Positions 6,781-15,079 of a DNA stretch of 40,490 bases are shown here, piece by piece; position 1 is the stretch's first letter, and every line of letters begins with the position of its first letter. Where the stretch lies: NCBI GenBank assembly GCA_016190445.1, contig JACPQL010000052.1, positions 1 through 40,490 of the forward strand. The letters are read 5' to 3'. The stretch is from Chloroflexota bacterium. GTDB taxonomy: Bacteria; Chloroflexota; Dehalococcoidia; Lucifugimonadales; JACPQL01. The translations under genes were made by a program, and so were the position numbers. Under the pieces are notes generated by a model that saw nothing but the letters and a program-made list of their open reading frames with translations, searched no databases and had not been told where the DNA came from.

Positions 6781-8986
6781 GTGCCCGCTCCAGCGCGTGG
6801 TTGTAAGCGTCGGCCAGCTCCGGCACCGGTACGTCTATCAGCCCTGGGACGATGAAGCGCCCGTCGCCGATCACCGTGCCCAGCATGGTAAAAGGAACGC
6901 CCTCCTGCCCGGACACCAGTGCCAGGGAGGAGAGGTGACCCTGGGCGAGCGACACCACGACGCGGGATGGCGTCTCGCCGAAGAGAGCGGCGTCCCAGCG
7001 GCCCTTGCCGGAGAAGGAGCCCCGGAACCCGGTCCCGCCCAGGATGCACGACTCTGCCAGGGCCACGGCCAGGCCGCCGTCGGAGCAGTCGTGGGCGGAG
7101 CTGAGCAGCCCCAGGCGCACGAGGCTCACCAGGCACCGCTGGAGCCTGGCCTCCGCCGCCAGGTCAATGGTGGGCTGGCCCTCCACCCGCCCGTGGATGA
7201 GGTCCAGGTACTCGGAGCCCGCGAGGGATGAGGGGTCGGTGGCGATCCGGCGTGCCCCCAGCAGTACCACAGCGTCGCCCGGGCGCTGGAAGGCGGCGGT
7301 ACAGCGGCGCTCCACGTTCTCCAGCACGCCAACCGCGCCGATGACAGGCGTGGGATAGATAGCCTCGCCGCGAGTCTCGTTGTACAGGCTCACGTTGCCG
7401 CTGACCACGGGAACGTCCAGCACACGGCAGGCCTCGGCCATACCTTCAATGCACTGCTCAAGCTGGTAGTAGACGTCGGGCCGCTCCGGATTGCCCAGGT
7501 TGAGGCAGTCGGTGATGGCAACCGGGGTGGCGCCGGTGCAGGCCAGGTTGCGGCAGGCCTCTGCCACGGCCATGGCGCCGCCCTGGTAGGGGTCCAGGTA
7601 GCAGAGGCGGCCATTGCCGTCGGTGCAGAGCGCCAGGCCCAGGGATGTGGCCCGCAGGCGCAGCACCGCGGCATCGGCCTGGCCTGGCTTGACCACCGTG
7701 TTGGTCTGCACCTCGTGGTCGTACTGGCGGAACACCCAGCCTTTGGCTGCGATGCCAGGCGATGCCAGGAGTCGCCGCAGCACGGTGCCTGCGTCGGTGT
7801 CGGGCAGAGGTATCTGAGAGAGCGGGGCCTGCTGGAGGGCCTCCAGCCAGGCGGGCTTGGGGGCCTGGAGGCGGTACCGGGGCGGCTCGTTGAGGAGGCG
7901 CACTGGCACCTCCGCCACCTGTTTGGGGCCGTCATAGATGCGCGCCATACCGTCGGCGGTCACCCTGCCCACTACAACGCAGGGCACATCCCACTTTTGG
8001 AACAGGCCTTTCACCTCCTCCTCCCGGCCTTGCTTCACGATGAGGAGCATGCGCTCCTGGGACTCGGAGAGCATTACCTCATAGGGGGTCATGCCCCCTT
8101 CGCGCCTGGGGACCTGCGCCACGTCTATTTCGAGCCCGCAGCCGCCGCGGGCGGCGCACTCCACCGCCGAACTGGTGAGGCCGGCGGCACCCAGGTCCTG
8201 CATCCCCTCGATCAGGTCGGTCCGGGCCACCTCCAGGCAGGCCTCGATGAGCACCTTCTCCAGGAATGGGTTGCCCACCTGCACCGTAGGCCGCAACTCT
8301 CGTTCCTCCTCAAAGGTGCGCGAGGCTAGCCCCGAGGCGCCGTGGATGCCGTCGCGGCCCGTGTCGGCCCCCGCCAGCATCAGGGTGTTGCCGGGGGTAG
8401 AGGCGGCAGCCCGCACCAGGCGGCCCTCTTCCAGCAGCCCCACGCACATGGCGTTTACCAGAGGGTTGCCGGAGTAGCACGGTGCGATGGCGATCTCGCC
8501 CCCCACGTCGGGGACGCCGATGCAGTTGCCGTAGCCGGAGATGCCTGCCACGACTCCCTGGAACAGGTACCGGTTCCTGGGGTCCGAAAGGGGGCCGAAG
8601 CGGAGCGAGTTCAGCAGGGCAATGGGTCTGGCCCCCATGGCGAAGACGTCCCGGACGATGCCCCCCACCCCCGTGGCGGCGCCCTGGTAGGGCTCAATGG
8701 CGCTGGGGTGGTTGTGGGACTCCATCTTGAACGCAACGCTCAGGCCGTGGCCGATATCTACGACCCCGGCGTTCTCCTGCCCTGGGGGTACCAGGACTCT
8801 GGGGCTGGTGGACGGCAGCAGGGAGAGCAGAGGCCGGGAGTGCTTGTAGCCGCAGTGCTCGCTCCACAAGGAGCCGAACATCCCTAGCTCCAGGAGGTTT
8901 GGCTCCCGGCCCAGCCGCTCCACAATCAGCCCGTACTCCTTCTCGTTGAGGGCGACCTCGTCCAGGGCTTGCTTTGGTATGGGCAT
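6758..8986 (-). CDS. purL: Phosphoribosylformylglycinamidine synthase II (small PurL)
   Basis: 742 residues, the small form of PurL that works with PurQ and PurS. Conserved segments include LGMFGSLWSEHCGYKHSR, FKMESHNHPSAIEPYQGAATG, DVGGEIAIAPCY, MQDLGAAGLTSS, LSESQERMLL, a second metal/phosphate segment GGAMAVAEACRNLACTGA, and SSAHDCSDGGLAVALAE near the end. It catalyses ATP-dependent conversion of FGAR to FGAM, using ammonia supplied by PurQ. ATG 8986 starts close to the family N-terminus; a GTG at 9022 has no ribosome-binding site. purQ lies upstream on the same strand; purS is not in the window. Confidence 0.96.
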   Translation of the reverse strand: MPIPKQALDEVALNEKEYGLIVERLGREPNLLELGMFGSLWSEHCGYKHSRPLLSLLPSTSPRVLVPPGQENAGVVDIGHGLSVAFKMESHNHPSAIEPYQGAATGVGGIVRDVFAMGARPIALLNSLRFGPLSDPRNRYLFQGVVAGISGYGNCIGVPDVGGEIAIAPCYSGNPLVNAMCVGLLEEGRLVRAAASTPGNTLMLAGADTGRDGIHGASGLASRTFEEERELRPTVQVGNPFLEKVLIEACLEVARTDLIEGMQDLGAAGLTSSAVECAARGGCGLEIDVAQVPRREGGMTPYEVMLSESQERMLLIVKQGREEEVKGLFQKWDVPCVVVGRVTADGMARIYDGPKQVAEVPVRLLNEPPRYRLQAPKPAWLEALQQAPLSQIPLPDTDAGTVLRRLLASPGIAAKGWVFRQYDHEVQTNTVVKPGQADAAVLRLRATSLGLALCTDGNGRLCYLDPYQGGAMAVAEACRNLACTGATPVAITDCLNLGNPERPDVYYQLEQCIEGMAEACRVLDVPVVSGNVSLYNETRGEAIYPTPVIGAVGVLENVERRCTAAFQRPGDAVVLLGARRIATDPSSLAGSEYLDLIHGRVEGQPTIDLAAEARLQRCLVSLVRLGLLSSAHDCSDGGLAVALAESCILGGTGFRGSFSGKGRWDAALFGETPSRVVVSLAQGHLSSLALVSGQEGVPFTMLGTVIGDGRFIVPGLIDVPVPELADAYNHALERALTGAAPS

Positions 8987-9059
8987 GACAGGCGGTTCTC
9001 TCCGGGTGGTGGACTTGCCCACAGGCTAGCACATGGCGGGTGCGGCTGCACTGGTGGGG

Positions 9060-9215
9060 CTAGCAGCTACAGCCTGTTTCGCTTTGCTGACTTCGTCAGA
9101 GACGACTGATTTCTTCCCACCCACCCGCCCTTGGAGTGCTTCTGGGGGATACTCCCAGACCCCCATGCAGGGGGGCTCCGACCCCTTACCAATCCCCCGG
9201 AACTATGCAGTGAAA
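9060..9215. repeat. Dispersed hairpin repeat C with C-tract
   Basis: Upstream of purL. It contains CCCACCCACCCGCCC (9116-9130), preceded by TTCTT as in the MITE-like copies, then TCTGGGGG/CTCCCAGA with an ATA loop (9141-9159; eight pairs, one G-T), then ATGCAGGGGGG. Terminal inverted repeats are not clear, so it is a partial or diverged copy. No gene is visible. Confidence 0.55.
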
Positions 9216-9230
9216 CTCTGAGACACCACA

Positions 9231-9713
9231 CTAGGCTGAGCCCACCACCACCAAGACGACCCCAGCCACCACCAGCGCGGCTCCCGCCACCAGTCGGGGC
9301 GTCACCCGCTCTAGCCGCTGGAGGAAGAGGTGGGTCAACCCTATGGCGACCAGGGGGTAGACTGACCCCAGTGGCGATGCCACTACCAGCGGGACCAAGC
9401 TAAAGGCGGAATACATGAAGGCCACGCCCGAGGCGGCGGTGAGGCCTGCCAGCACAATGAACAGCCACGCCTTGCCTGGCGCCCGGCGGGCCCGGCGAAA
9501 GTGGCCGATGCCCAAGGGCAGCAGAAAGAGGGCGCCAAACAGCAGTGCAAAGGCGGTGGTGACCAGTGGCGGGGCCACCCTCGTCACTGCAATGCGGGCC
9601 ACAAACTGGGCTGTGCCGTAAGAGAGGGCCGAGCCCACAGCCAGGATGTAGCCCGCCGCCACGGGCCGGGCGGCGAGCCACTGGCGCACGGAGCCCCTCG
9701 GTGCGGGTGTCAT
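9231..9713 (-). CDS. EamA-domain membrane protein, second half
   Basis: 160 residues with about five hydrophobic helices after an N-terminal stretch rich in Pro and Arg: AAGYILAVGSALSYGTAQFVARI, then FALLFGALFLLPLGI, and a last helix LVAGAALVVAGVVLVVVG. This is one EamA (drug/metabolite transporter) repeat; typical DMT proteins have two in one chain. ATG 9713 overlaps the stop of the preceding EamA gene as ATGA. The two probably assemble as a heteromer, or they are one ten-helix transporter split by a frame change. The substrate is unknown. Confidence 0.75.
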   Translation of the reverse strand: MTPAPRGSVRQWLAARPVAAGYILAVGSALSYGTAQFVARIAVTRVAPPLVTTAFALLFGALFLLPLGIGHFRRARRAPGKAWLFIVLAGLTAASGVAFMYSAFSLVPLVVASPLGSVYPLVAIGLTHLFLQRLERVTPRLVAGAALVVAGVVLVVVGSA

Positions 9714-10141
9714 CCTGTGCGCCGCTCGGTCAGCATCATGGCTACACCCAGAACGATGGCGCTCCCGCCCACCAGTGTGAGGCCGGCAGGCCGCTCTCCC
9801 GCCACACCTATAGCCCACACCGCGGCGAAGACGGGCGTGGTGGCTACCAGGGGAGCCGCTCGGGCTATTCCGGCCAGGTGCATGGAGCTGTAGTTGAAGA
9901 AGCTGCCCAGGAGGTAGTTCAGGAAGCCCAGGAGGGCGAACCAGCCGAAGGCCGCTACCGTCAGGTCAAGAAAGGCATGGGCCTGTAGGGCCAGGCTGAT
10001 GGTGAGGATGAACACAAACCCCACCACCAGCGAGGCGAGGGTCCCAACCGCTGGATGCATGTGCTGTAGCGCCAGACGCACAAAGATGGCGCTGACGCCC
10101 CAACTGGTAGCCGCCAGGATTGCCGACAGGACGCCAAGCAC
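9710..10141 (-). CDS. EamA-domain membrane protein, first half
   Basis: 143 residues, about five hydrophobic helices, starting LGVLSAILAATSWGVSAIFVRLAL, the usual first helix of an EamA protein, and ending ...GGSAIVLGVAMMLTERR. GTG 10141 lies 4 bp after the purQ stop. With the next gene it makes up a complete two-repeat DMT transporter. Its place between purQ and purL suggests co-transcription with purine genes, but the sequence does not show a purine-related substrate. Confidence 0.75.
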   Translation of the reverse strand: MLGVLSAILAATSWGVSAIFVRLALQHMHPAVGTLASLVVGFVFILTISLALQAHAFLDLTVAAFGWFALLGFLNYLLGSFFNYSSMHLAGIARAAPLVATTPVFAAVWAIGVAGERPAGLTLVGGSAIVLGVAMMLTERRTG

Positions 10142-10145
10142 CGGC

Positions 10146-10853
10146 CTATGCCCTGGTCACGGCGATCGGGTCTATGAGCGAGAGGAAAAGGAGGCGACCG
10201 TCTGCTCCACCCAGGAGGGCCTCCACAGCCCGCTCCGGGTGGGGCATCATGCCCAGGACGTTGCCTTGCTCGTTGATGACGCCTGCGATGTTGGAGAGAG
10301 AGCCGTTAGGGTTGGAGTCGTCGGTGATGGCGCCTTCAGGACTGCAATAGCGGAAGACGACCTGTCCCCGCTTCTCCAGGGCTGCCAGGGTGGGCTCATC
10401 GGCGAAGTAGTTGCCCTCGCCGTGGGAGATGGGCATGTGGAGCACCTGCCCCCGCTGGCAGGTCCGGGTAAATGGGGTGGCCGGGTTCTCCACTCGCAGG
10501 TGCACCCACTGGCAGCGGAACTGGAGGTGCCGGTTGCGCATGAGGACGCCAGGCAGCAGGCCCGCCTCGCACAGGACCTGAAAGCCGTTGCAGATGCCTA
10601 TCACGGGGCGGCCTCTTTGGGCGAACTCCTCCACCGAGGCCATCACCGGTGAGAAGCGGGCGATAGCCCCGGCACGCAGGTAGTCGCCGTAGGAGAAGCC
10701 TCCGGGGAGTATCACGCAATCGAAAGCGGAGAGGTCTGTATCCTTGTGCCAGACGTACTGGGCCTCTTGGCCCAGGACGTCCTTCACCGCGTGGTAGCAG
10801 TCGGTGTCGCTCCAGGTGCCGGGGAAAACCACAATGCCGAAGCGTACAGGCAT
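10146..10853 (-). CDS. purQ: Phosphoribosylformylglycinamidine synthase I (PurQ)
   Basis: 235 residues, a class I glutamine amidotransferase that delivers ammonia to PurL. The start [37 protein letters not shown], the nucleophile elbow GICNGFQVL with Cys88, and the His205/Glu207 pair in MMPHPERA are all present. The ATG at 10853 is the family start. It precedes the EamA pair by 4 bp and is probably transcribed with them and purL. Confidence 0.97.
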   Translation of the reverse strand: MPVRFGIVVFPGTWSDTDCYHAVKDVLGQEAQYVWHKDTDLSAFDCVILPGGFSYGDYLRAGAIARFSPVMASVEEFAQRGRPVIGICNGFQVLCEAGLLPGVLMRNRHLQFRCQWVHLRVENPATPFTRTCQRGQVLHMPISHGEGNYFADEPTLAALEKRGQVVFRYCSPEGAITDDSNPNGSLSNIAGVINEQGNVLGMMPHPERAVEALLGGADGRLLFLSLIDPIAVTRA

Positions 10854-10922
10854 GGCTAACTCTGCTCGCGGACCAGGGAATCGCTCACCTTGCTACAGTC
10901 CCCAGGACTTTTGCCACAGTTT

Positions 10923-11381
10923 TTAGGAGGAGGCCTGTTCCTTCAGGAGGCGCGCGACGATGGCACTGACCTGGGCGCCCTCCGCCCGGCCGCGTACTTT
11001 GGGCATGAGCCTCCCCATCACCTTGCCCTGGTCCGAAGGCAGGCGTGCTCCCGTCTCCTGGACCGCCTGGCGGGCCAGCTCGACCAGCTCTGCCTCGGAG
11101 AGCTGCTGGGGCAGGTACTCCATAAGGACCGCCAGCTCCCCCTCCTCTCGCTGCACCAGCTCTGGGCGGTTGCCCTTGCGGAAGGCCTCGATGCTCTCCC
11201 GGTGCTGACGCACCATTCGGTTGATAACATCAATGACGCCCGGGTCGTCCAGAGGACGTCCCCGGGCGATCTCTTCGTACTGTACGCTGGACTTCACCAG
11301 CCGCACCACCGAGCGACGCAGTTCATTACCCTGGCGCATTGCGGTCTGGAGGTCCTGAGAGAGTCTGTCCTTGATCGTCAT
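10923..11381 (-). CDS. GatB/YqeY domain protein
   Basis: 152 residues, the usual length of stand-alone YqeY proteins. It starts MTIKDRLSQDLQTAMRQGNELRRSVVRLV and contains EYLPQQLSEAELVELA and the C-terminal GKVMGRLMPKVRGRAEGAQVS segment conserved in the family and in the GatB tail. Such proteins are thought to bind tRNA or act near the amidotransferase; the exact role is unclear. ATG 11381 has AGGA 4-5 nt upstream; in-frame codons further up lie in rpsU and are not conserved. It follows rpsU by 40 bp, a common gram-positive-type pair. Confidence 0.9.
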   Translation of the reverse strand: MTIKDRLSQDLQTAMRQGNELRRSVVRLVKSSVQYEEIARGRPLDDPGVIDVINRMVRQHRESIEAFRKGNRPELVQREEGELAVLMEYLPQQLSEAELVELARQAVQETGARLPSDQGKVMGRLMPKVRGRAEGAQVSAIVARLLKEQASS

Positions 11382-11421
11382 AGGTCCTGGCGGGACCTGG
11401 GGAAAAAGGAGATAAGCAAAA

Positions 11422-11601
11422 CTAGCGTTTGGAACTCTTGCGGCGCTTGGCGGCCTCCTTCTTCTTGCGCGTGATGCTGGGTTTCTCGAAGTGTTGCCGC
11501 CTGCGCGATTCGGATAGAATACCTTCCTGCTGCACCTTCTTGTTGAAGCGCCTAAGCAGGCTCTCGAAGCTCTCTCCTTCACTCAGTCTTACCTCGGACA
11601 C
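11422..11601 (-). CDS. rpsU: 30S ribosomal protein bS21
   Basis: A 59-residue frame reading [20 protein letters not shown], then [20 protein letters not shown] and a Lys/Arg-rich tail with [15 protein letters not shown], a typical bS21. The start is GTG 11601 with GGGGGAG 6 nt upstream. bS21 binds near the anti-Shine-Dalgarno end of 16S rRNA and helps initiation. The gene leads the rpsU-yqeY pair. Identification rests on the whole pattern: an acidic start, the [10 protein letters not shown] helix and the basic tail. Confidence 0.93.
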   Translation of the reverse strand: MSEVRLSEGESFESLLRRFNKKVQQEGILSESRRRQHFEKPSITRKKKEAAKRRKSSKR

Positions 11602-11916
11602 ACTGCTCTCCCCCTTTCTTGTCCCGTAGTAGCCAAGTTTCAGTAGCCCAAACAGGAATTGTAGTTGCGGCCTCAGCGCCTGTCAAGGCGAACGGGGCCG
11701 TGGCGCAGGGTCTTTTGATTATAGGCTTCACCCCCTCTCCAACTCTCCCCCGTCCTTCGGGGAAGAGACCGCTTGCGGGGGAAGGAATACATTCTCTCCC
11801 CTTTCCGCGGAAGGGGGAGAGTCAGAGGGGGGCGAGAGCTGAAAGACTCTGGCCCGTGGCAAGAGGGTCTGGCCTAGTCTATACTGGGAGCATGCAGAAG
11901 CCGGGAGGGTGATACT
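11602..11916. repeat. 315-bp gap with hairpin repeat
   Basis: Between rpsU and the plus-strand gene. It contains a CCCCCTCTCC... stretch and a 14-pair stem (11794-11821; one G-T) centred on TTCCGCGGAA, the same centre as at 981-990. The right end holds the putative promoter of the next gene. No gene is visible. Confidence 0.6.
11880..11885 (+). promoter_or_regulatory. Candidate -10 box (TATACT)
   Basis: CTATACTG lies 31 bp before the ATG of the EF-Tu-like gene; TGGCAA at 11857-11862 is at the right distance for a weak -35. The same 8-mer precedes two other plus-strand genes (18826, 22079), each with TGG at the same distance. Confidence 0.35.
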
Positions 11917-12168
11917 ATGCCTGAGGTCGAGATAGGCACAGTGACGGACTTCTTCGCCAGGCCGGTGGTTGCAGGCATCAAGCTCAGCCAGACACTGAAA
12001 GTGGGGGACCGCATCCACATCCATGGACACACCACGGACGTGGAGACCACGGTGGAGTCCATGCAGTTAGACAACGTCAACGTCACCCAGGCCACGGCTG
12101 GCCAGATCATAGGGGTGAAGGTGACCGACCGGGTGCGCCCTGGGGACCACGTATACAAGGTGACCTAG
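11917..12168 (+). CDS. EF-Tu domain 2-like small protein
   Basis: 83 residues that correspond to one beta-barrel domain like domain II of translational GTPases: EIGTVTDFFARPVVAGIKL, then TLKVGDRIHIHGHTTD, VESMQLDNVNVTQATAGQIIGVKV and GDHVYKV. No GTPase domain is present. Proteins of this kind are annotated in archaea and Chloroflexota as translation elongation factor-like; their function is not established. GGGAGGG precedes the ATG. It is transcribed alone between opposite-strand operons. Confidence 0.85.
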   Translation: MPEVEIGTVTDFFARPVVAGIKLSQTLKVGDRIHIHGHTTDVETTVESMQLDNVNVTQATAGQIIGVKVTDRVRPGDHVYKVT

Positions 12169-12177
12169 CGTGGTGAA

Positions 12178-12330
12178 TCAGGAAACCGCTGCAAAATGTC
12201 ATTCTGAGCGCCAGCGAAGAATCTGGGGAGGCGGCCCCCACCCCACCAGACGCTTCACGGAGTTTACCCTGAGCGACGTGAAGGGTTCAGCATGACAATG
12301 CCAGCATCCCATTATGCAGCGAATCCCTGA
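12178..12330. mobile_element. MITE-like element with ~21-bp terminal inverted repeats
   Basis: The left end 12178-12198 (containing CGCTGCAAAATG) and the reverse complement of 12310-12330 (containing CGCTGCATAATG) match at 17 of 21 positions. Nested inside is a second pair, TGTCATTCTGA and TCAGCATGACA. The interior contains GAAGAATCTGGGGAGG. The TGTCA...GAGC / CTCAGCATGACA core recurs near 27040-27170 and 21789-21796. No coding capacity; no clear target duplication. Confidence 0.65.
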
Positions 12331-12358
12331 CTCAGGACACTGGTGGGCTGCCGGGGCT

Positions 12359-12655
12359 TCAGGCCTTGGGCAGGCGCTCTACCAGTTTGAGGAACTCGCT
12401 CTCTGTAAAGGCCTTCAACGTGGTGGTGCGTACGTGGCCATGACTCCCAATTACCAGGGTCTCCGCGGCCACCGCCTCGTCGTTGGGGGCCTCCACCAGG
12501 CTTACGACGTCGTATTGGCCCAGGGTGAAAAACCGTTGGACCTTGATGCCTGCTGCCGCAAGCCTCTTGTTGGCCGCTTGTATCTGCGTGGAGAGGTCCC
12601 TCATGCTTCGGACACCGTCGTCAGTGAAGTTCGCCAGGACAATGTAGTGTGGCAT
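12359..12655 (-). CDS. GYD domain protein
   Basis: 98 residues: MPHYIVLANFTDDGVRSMRD, LAAAGIKVQRFFTLGQYDVVSLVEAPNDEAV and a C-terminal helix. This matches the small GYD-family (named for its Gly-Tyr-Asp; here LGQYDVV). The function is unknown; the fold is ferredoxin-like. AGGAGGT lies about 5 nt before the ATG, an unusually perfect ribosome-binding site. It follows ribH on the same strand and could be the last gene of the riboflavin operon. Confidence 0.85.
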   Translation of the reverse strand: MPHYIVLANFTDDGVRSMRDLSTQIQAANKRLAAAGIKVQRFFTLGQYDVVSLVEAPNDEAVAAETLVIGSHGHVRTTTLKAFTESEFLKLVERLPKA

Positions 12656-12716
12656 ACCCTACCTCCTGCGAGAAATCGACCCCGGTGTGACAGCACCAGT
12701 CAAGCCAGCCCGGAAG

Positions 12717-13247
12717 CTAGCTGTTGGAGCCATCTAGCTGGCGGTAGAGGTGGACCATCTGAATGGCCGCAGTGGCGGCGTCGTACCCCTTGTTGCCCTG
12801 TTTGGCACCGGCCCGGTCCACCGCTTGGTCCACGGTCTCGGTAGTCAGCACTCCGAAGATGACGGGAATGTGGCACTCTCTTGCCACCGCCGCGACCCCT
12901 CTGGCCGCCTCGCCTGCCACGTACTCGAAGTGGGGGGTCTCCCCTCGGATCACGGCGCCCAGGCACACCAGCGCATCCCACCGCCGGGCGTGGGCCATGC
13001 GGCGGGCGGTGGCCGGTATCTCGAAGGCGCCTGGGACCCAGACAACGGTGGCGTCGTCCTCTCGCACACCGTGGTCTGCCAGCGCCCTCAGGGCGCCCTG
13101 GAGCAGGCGCGAGGTGACGAACTCATTGAACCGGGATACCACGATTCCGATGCGCAGCCCGTCTCCCTGGAGCGACCCCGTGATCTCCTGAGCCAATGTT
13201 TGCCTCGCTAATCTGGTGTGGCCGTGCGGCCCGGGCCTACCTGTCAT
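12717..13247 (-). CDS. ribH: Lumazine synthase (RibH)
   Basis: 6,7-dimethyl-8-ribityllumazine synthase joins the RibA-derived pyrimidine to the RibB product. Recognisable parts are [81 protein letters not shown] and [13 protein letters not shown]. From ATG 13247 it has 176 residues and overlaps the ribBA stop by 11 bp; a TTG about 18 residues downstream would give the more usual length. RibH is the penultimate step of the pathway encoded by this operon. Confidence 0.95.
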   Translation of the reverse strand: MTGRPGPHGHTRLARQTLAQEITGSLQGDGLRIGIVVSRFNEFVTSRLLQGALRALADHGVREDDATVVWVPGAFEIPATARRMAHARRWDALVCLGAVIRGETPHFEYVAGEAARGVAAVARECHIPVIFGVLTTETVDQAVDRAGAKQGNKGYDAATAAIQMVHLYRQLDGSNS

Positions 13248-14481
13248 ACGTAGGGTCAGCGTAGTCTATGAGGTGGCCCAGCTTGGCGCGCTTGGTCTCC
13301 AGGTATTTGCGGTTCTCCGGAGTCGCGTGCGCCATGATGGGCACTCGCTCGATCAGCCGCAGTCCATAGCTTTCTAGCCCCACCACCTTGCGGGGGTTGT
13401 TGGTGAGGAGGCGAAGGTTCTTGACGCCCAGGTCCACCAGGATCTGGGCGCCTATGCCGTAGTGGCGCAGGTCGGGAGCAAAGCCCAGACGGACGTTGGC
13501 CTCCACCGTATCCAGGCCGGTGTCCTGGAGGGCGTAGGCGCGGATCTTGTTGTGAAGGCCGATGCCCCGGCCCTCCTGGCGCATGTATAGGAACGCGCCT
13601 CGGCCTTCTGCCGCGATGGCCCGTAGTGCAAGCTGTATCTGTTCTCCACAGTCGCAGCGCAGGCTGCCGAAGACCTCTCCGGTGAGGCATTCGCTGTGCA
13701 CCCGCACCAGCACGGGCTCTTCGGTGGCCACGTCACCCACCACCAGAGCAATGTGCTCGTCCGGGTCCACCATGCTCCTGTAGGCGACGGCGGTGAACTC
13801 TCCGTAGTGAGTGGGCAGCCGTGCCTCGGCCACCCGCCTCACCAGCTTCTCGTGGCGGCGCCGGTAGGCGATGATGTCGGCCACTGTCACTATCTTGATA
13901 CCGTGCTGCTGGGCGAAGACCTCAAGATGGGGCATCCTGGCCATGGTGCCGTCTTCGTTCATCACCTCGCAGATCACTCCGGCCGGGTACATGCCACCGA
14001 TCTTGCAGAGGTCCACCACCGCCTCGGTTTGCCCCGCCCGTACCAGGACGCCACCCTCCTGGGGGCGCAGAGGGAAGACGTGACCCGGCCTGGCCAGGTC
14101 CTCGGGTCCGGTGCCGGGGTCCAGCATTGCCTGGATGGTGGTTGCCCGGTCGTGGGCCGAGATGCCTGTGGTAATGCCCTTTTTTGCGTCCACGGAGACG
14201 GTGAAAGCGGTACCCAGGCGGGCGGTGTTGTTGGAGACCATCAGGGGAAGTTGGAGTTCATCCAGGCGCCTGCCATTAATGGCGAGGCAGACGAGGCCGC
14301 GCCCGTACCGGGCCATGAAGTTGATGGTCTCTGGGGTGACCTTCTCCGCGGCCAGGGCCAGGTCTCCCTCGTTCTCCCTGTCCGGATCATCAACGATGAT
14401 GACGAACTTGCCAATTTTGAGGTCCGCTACCGCCTCTTCCACCGTAGCCAGGAACAACTTCTCTTCTCCTCCCCTGGGCAT
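13237..14481 (-). CDS. ribBA: Bifunctional DHBP synthase / GTP cyclohydrolase II
   Basis: 414 residues with both RibB and RibA domains. The RibB part (about 1-210) has [20 protein letters not shown], the acidic metal loop, [19 protein letters not shown] and [15 protein letters not shown]. The RibA part has [21 protein letters not shown], with three zinc cysteines, then [11 protein letters not shown] and NPRKVVGL near the end. It supplies both starting intermediates for riboflavin, from GTP and ribulose 5-phosphate. ATG 14481 lies 12 bp after the ribE stop. Confidence 0.97.
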   Translation of the reverse strand: MPRGGEEKLFLATVEEAVADLKIGKFVIIVDDPDRENEGDLALAAEKVTPETINFMARYGRGLVCLAINGRRLDELQLPLMVSNNTARLGTAFTVSVDAKKGITTGISAHDRATTIQAMLDPGTGPEDLARPGHVFPLRPQEGGVLVRAGQTEAVVDLCKIGGMYPAGVICEVMNEDGTMARMPHLEVFAQQHGIKIVTVADIIAYRRRHEKLVRRVAEARLPTHYGEFTAVAYRSMVDPDEHIALVVGDVATEEPVLVRVHSECLTGEVFGSLRCDCGEQIQLALRAIAAEGRGAFLYMRQEGRGIGLHNKIRAYALQDTGLDTVEANVRLGFAPDLRHYGIGAQILVDLGVKNLRLLTNNPRKVVGLESYGLRLIERVPIMAHATPENRKYLETKRAKLGHLIDYADPTYDR

Positions 14482-14493
14482 TGGGAACTCGCT

Positions 14494-15072
14494 CTAGCCG
14501 GGACTAAGCAGACGCTCCACGTACTTGGCCAGGATATCCACCTCCAGGTTGACTAGCTGGCCCATCTGGCAGGAGCGCAGGTTTGTGTGTTGCCGCGTAT
14601 ATGGTATCACAGAGATGGCGAAGGAGGAACTGTCATGGCCCGTCACGGTGAGGCTTATGCCGTCCACGGCTATGAACGCTTTCTCCACTACGTAGCGCAT
14701 CACCTGGGGAGGCGCCTGAATCCGCACCACCACCGAGGCCTCCTCCGGAGTGAGGGAGACCAACTGGCCTGTGGCATCCACGTGGCCCTGCACTATATGT
14801 CCTCCCATGTGCTGCCCTGCGGCCAGAGCGCGTTCCAGGTTCACCTCGGAGCCGGGGTGGAGTGCTTCCAGGTTGGTGCGGCGCAGCGTCTCCTCCGACA
14901 GGTCCACGGCGAAGGTCTCCGCTGTTCGCTCCACCACGGTGAGGCAGGCCCCGTTGACGGCGATGCTGTGGCCCAGGGCCAGGTCATCCATCACGGTGCG
15001 GGCCTGGATAACCAGGCCATTGGGCCGCACGGCGCGGACGGTGCCCACCTCTTCCACTATACCTGTGAACAT
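14494..15072 (-). CDS. ribE: Riboflavin synthase, alpha subunit
   Basis: 192 residues: MFTGIVEEVGTV start, SIAVNGACLTVVERTAETFAVDLSEETLRRTNL, then the second barrel repeat with GGHIVQGHVDATG and VDGISLTV, ending NLEVDILAKYVERLL. It dismutates two lumazine molecules to riboflavin and one pyrimidine. The two internal lumazine-synthase-binding-type repeats (MFTG.. and GGHIVQGHVD..) are both intact. Third gene of the dcd-ribD-ribE-ribBA-ribH operon. Confidence 0.97.
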   Translation of the reverse strand: MFTGIVEEVGTVRAVRPNGLVIQARTVMDDLALGHSIAVNGACLTVVERTAETFAVDLSEETLRRTNLEALHPGSEVNLERALAAGQHMGGHIVQGHVDATGQLVSLTPEEASVVVRIQAPPQVMRYVVEKAFIAVDGISLTVTGHDSSSFAISVIPYTRQHTNLRSCQMGQLVNLEVDILAKYVERLLSPG

Positions 15073-15079
15073 GCAGTCT

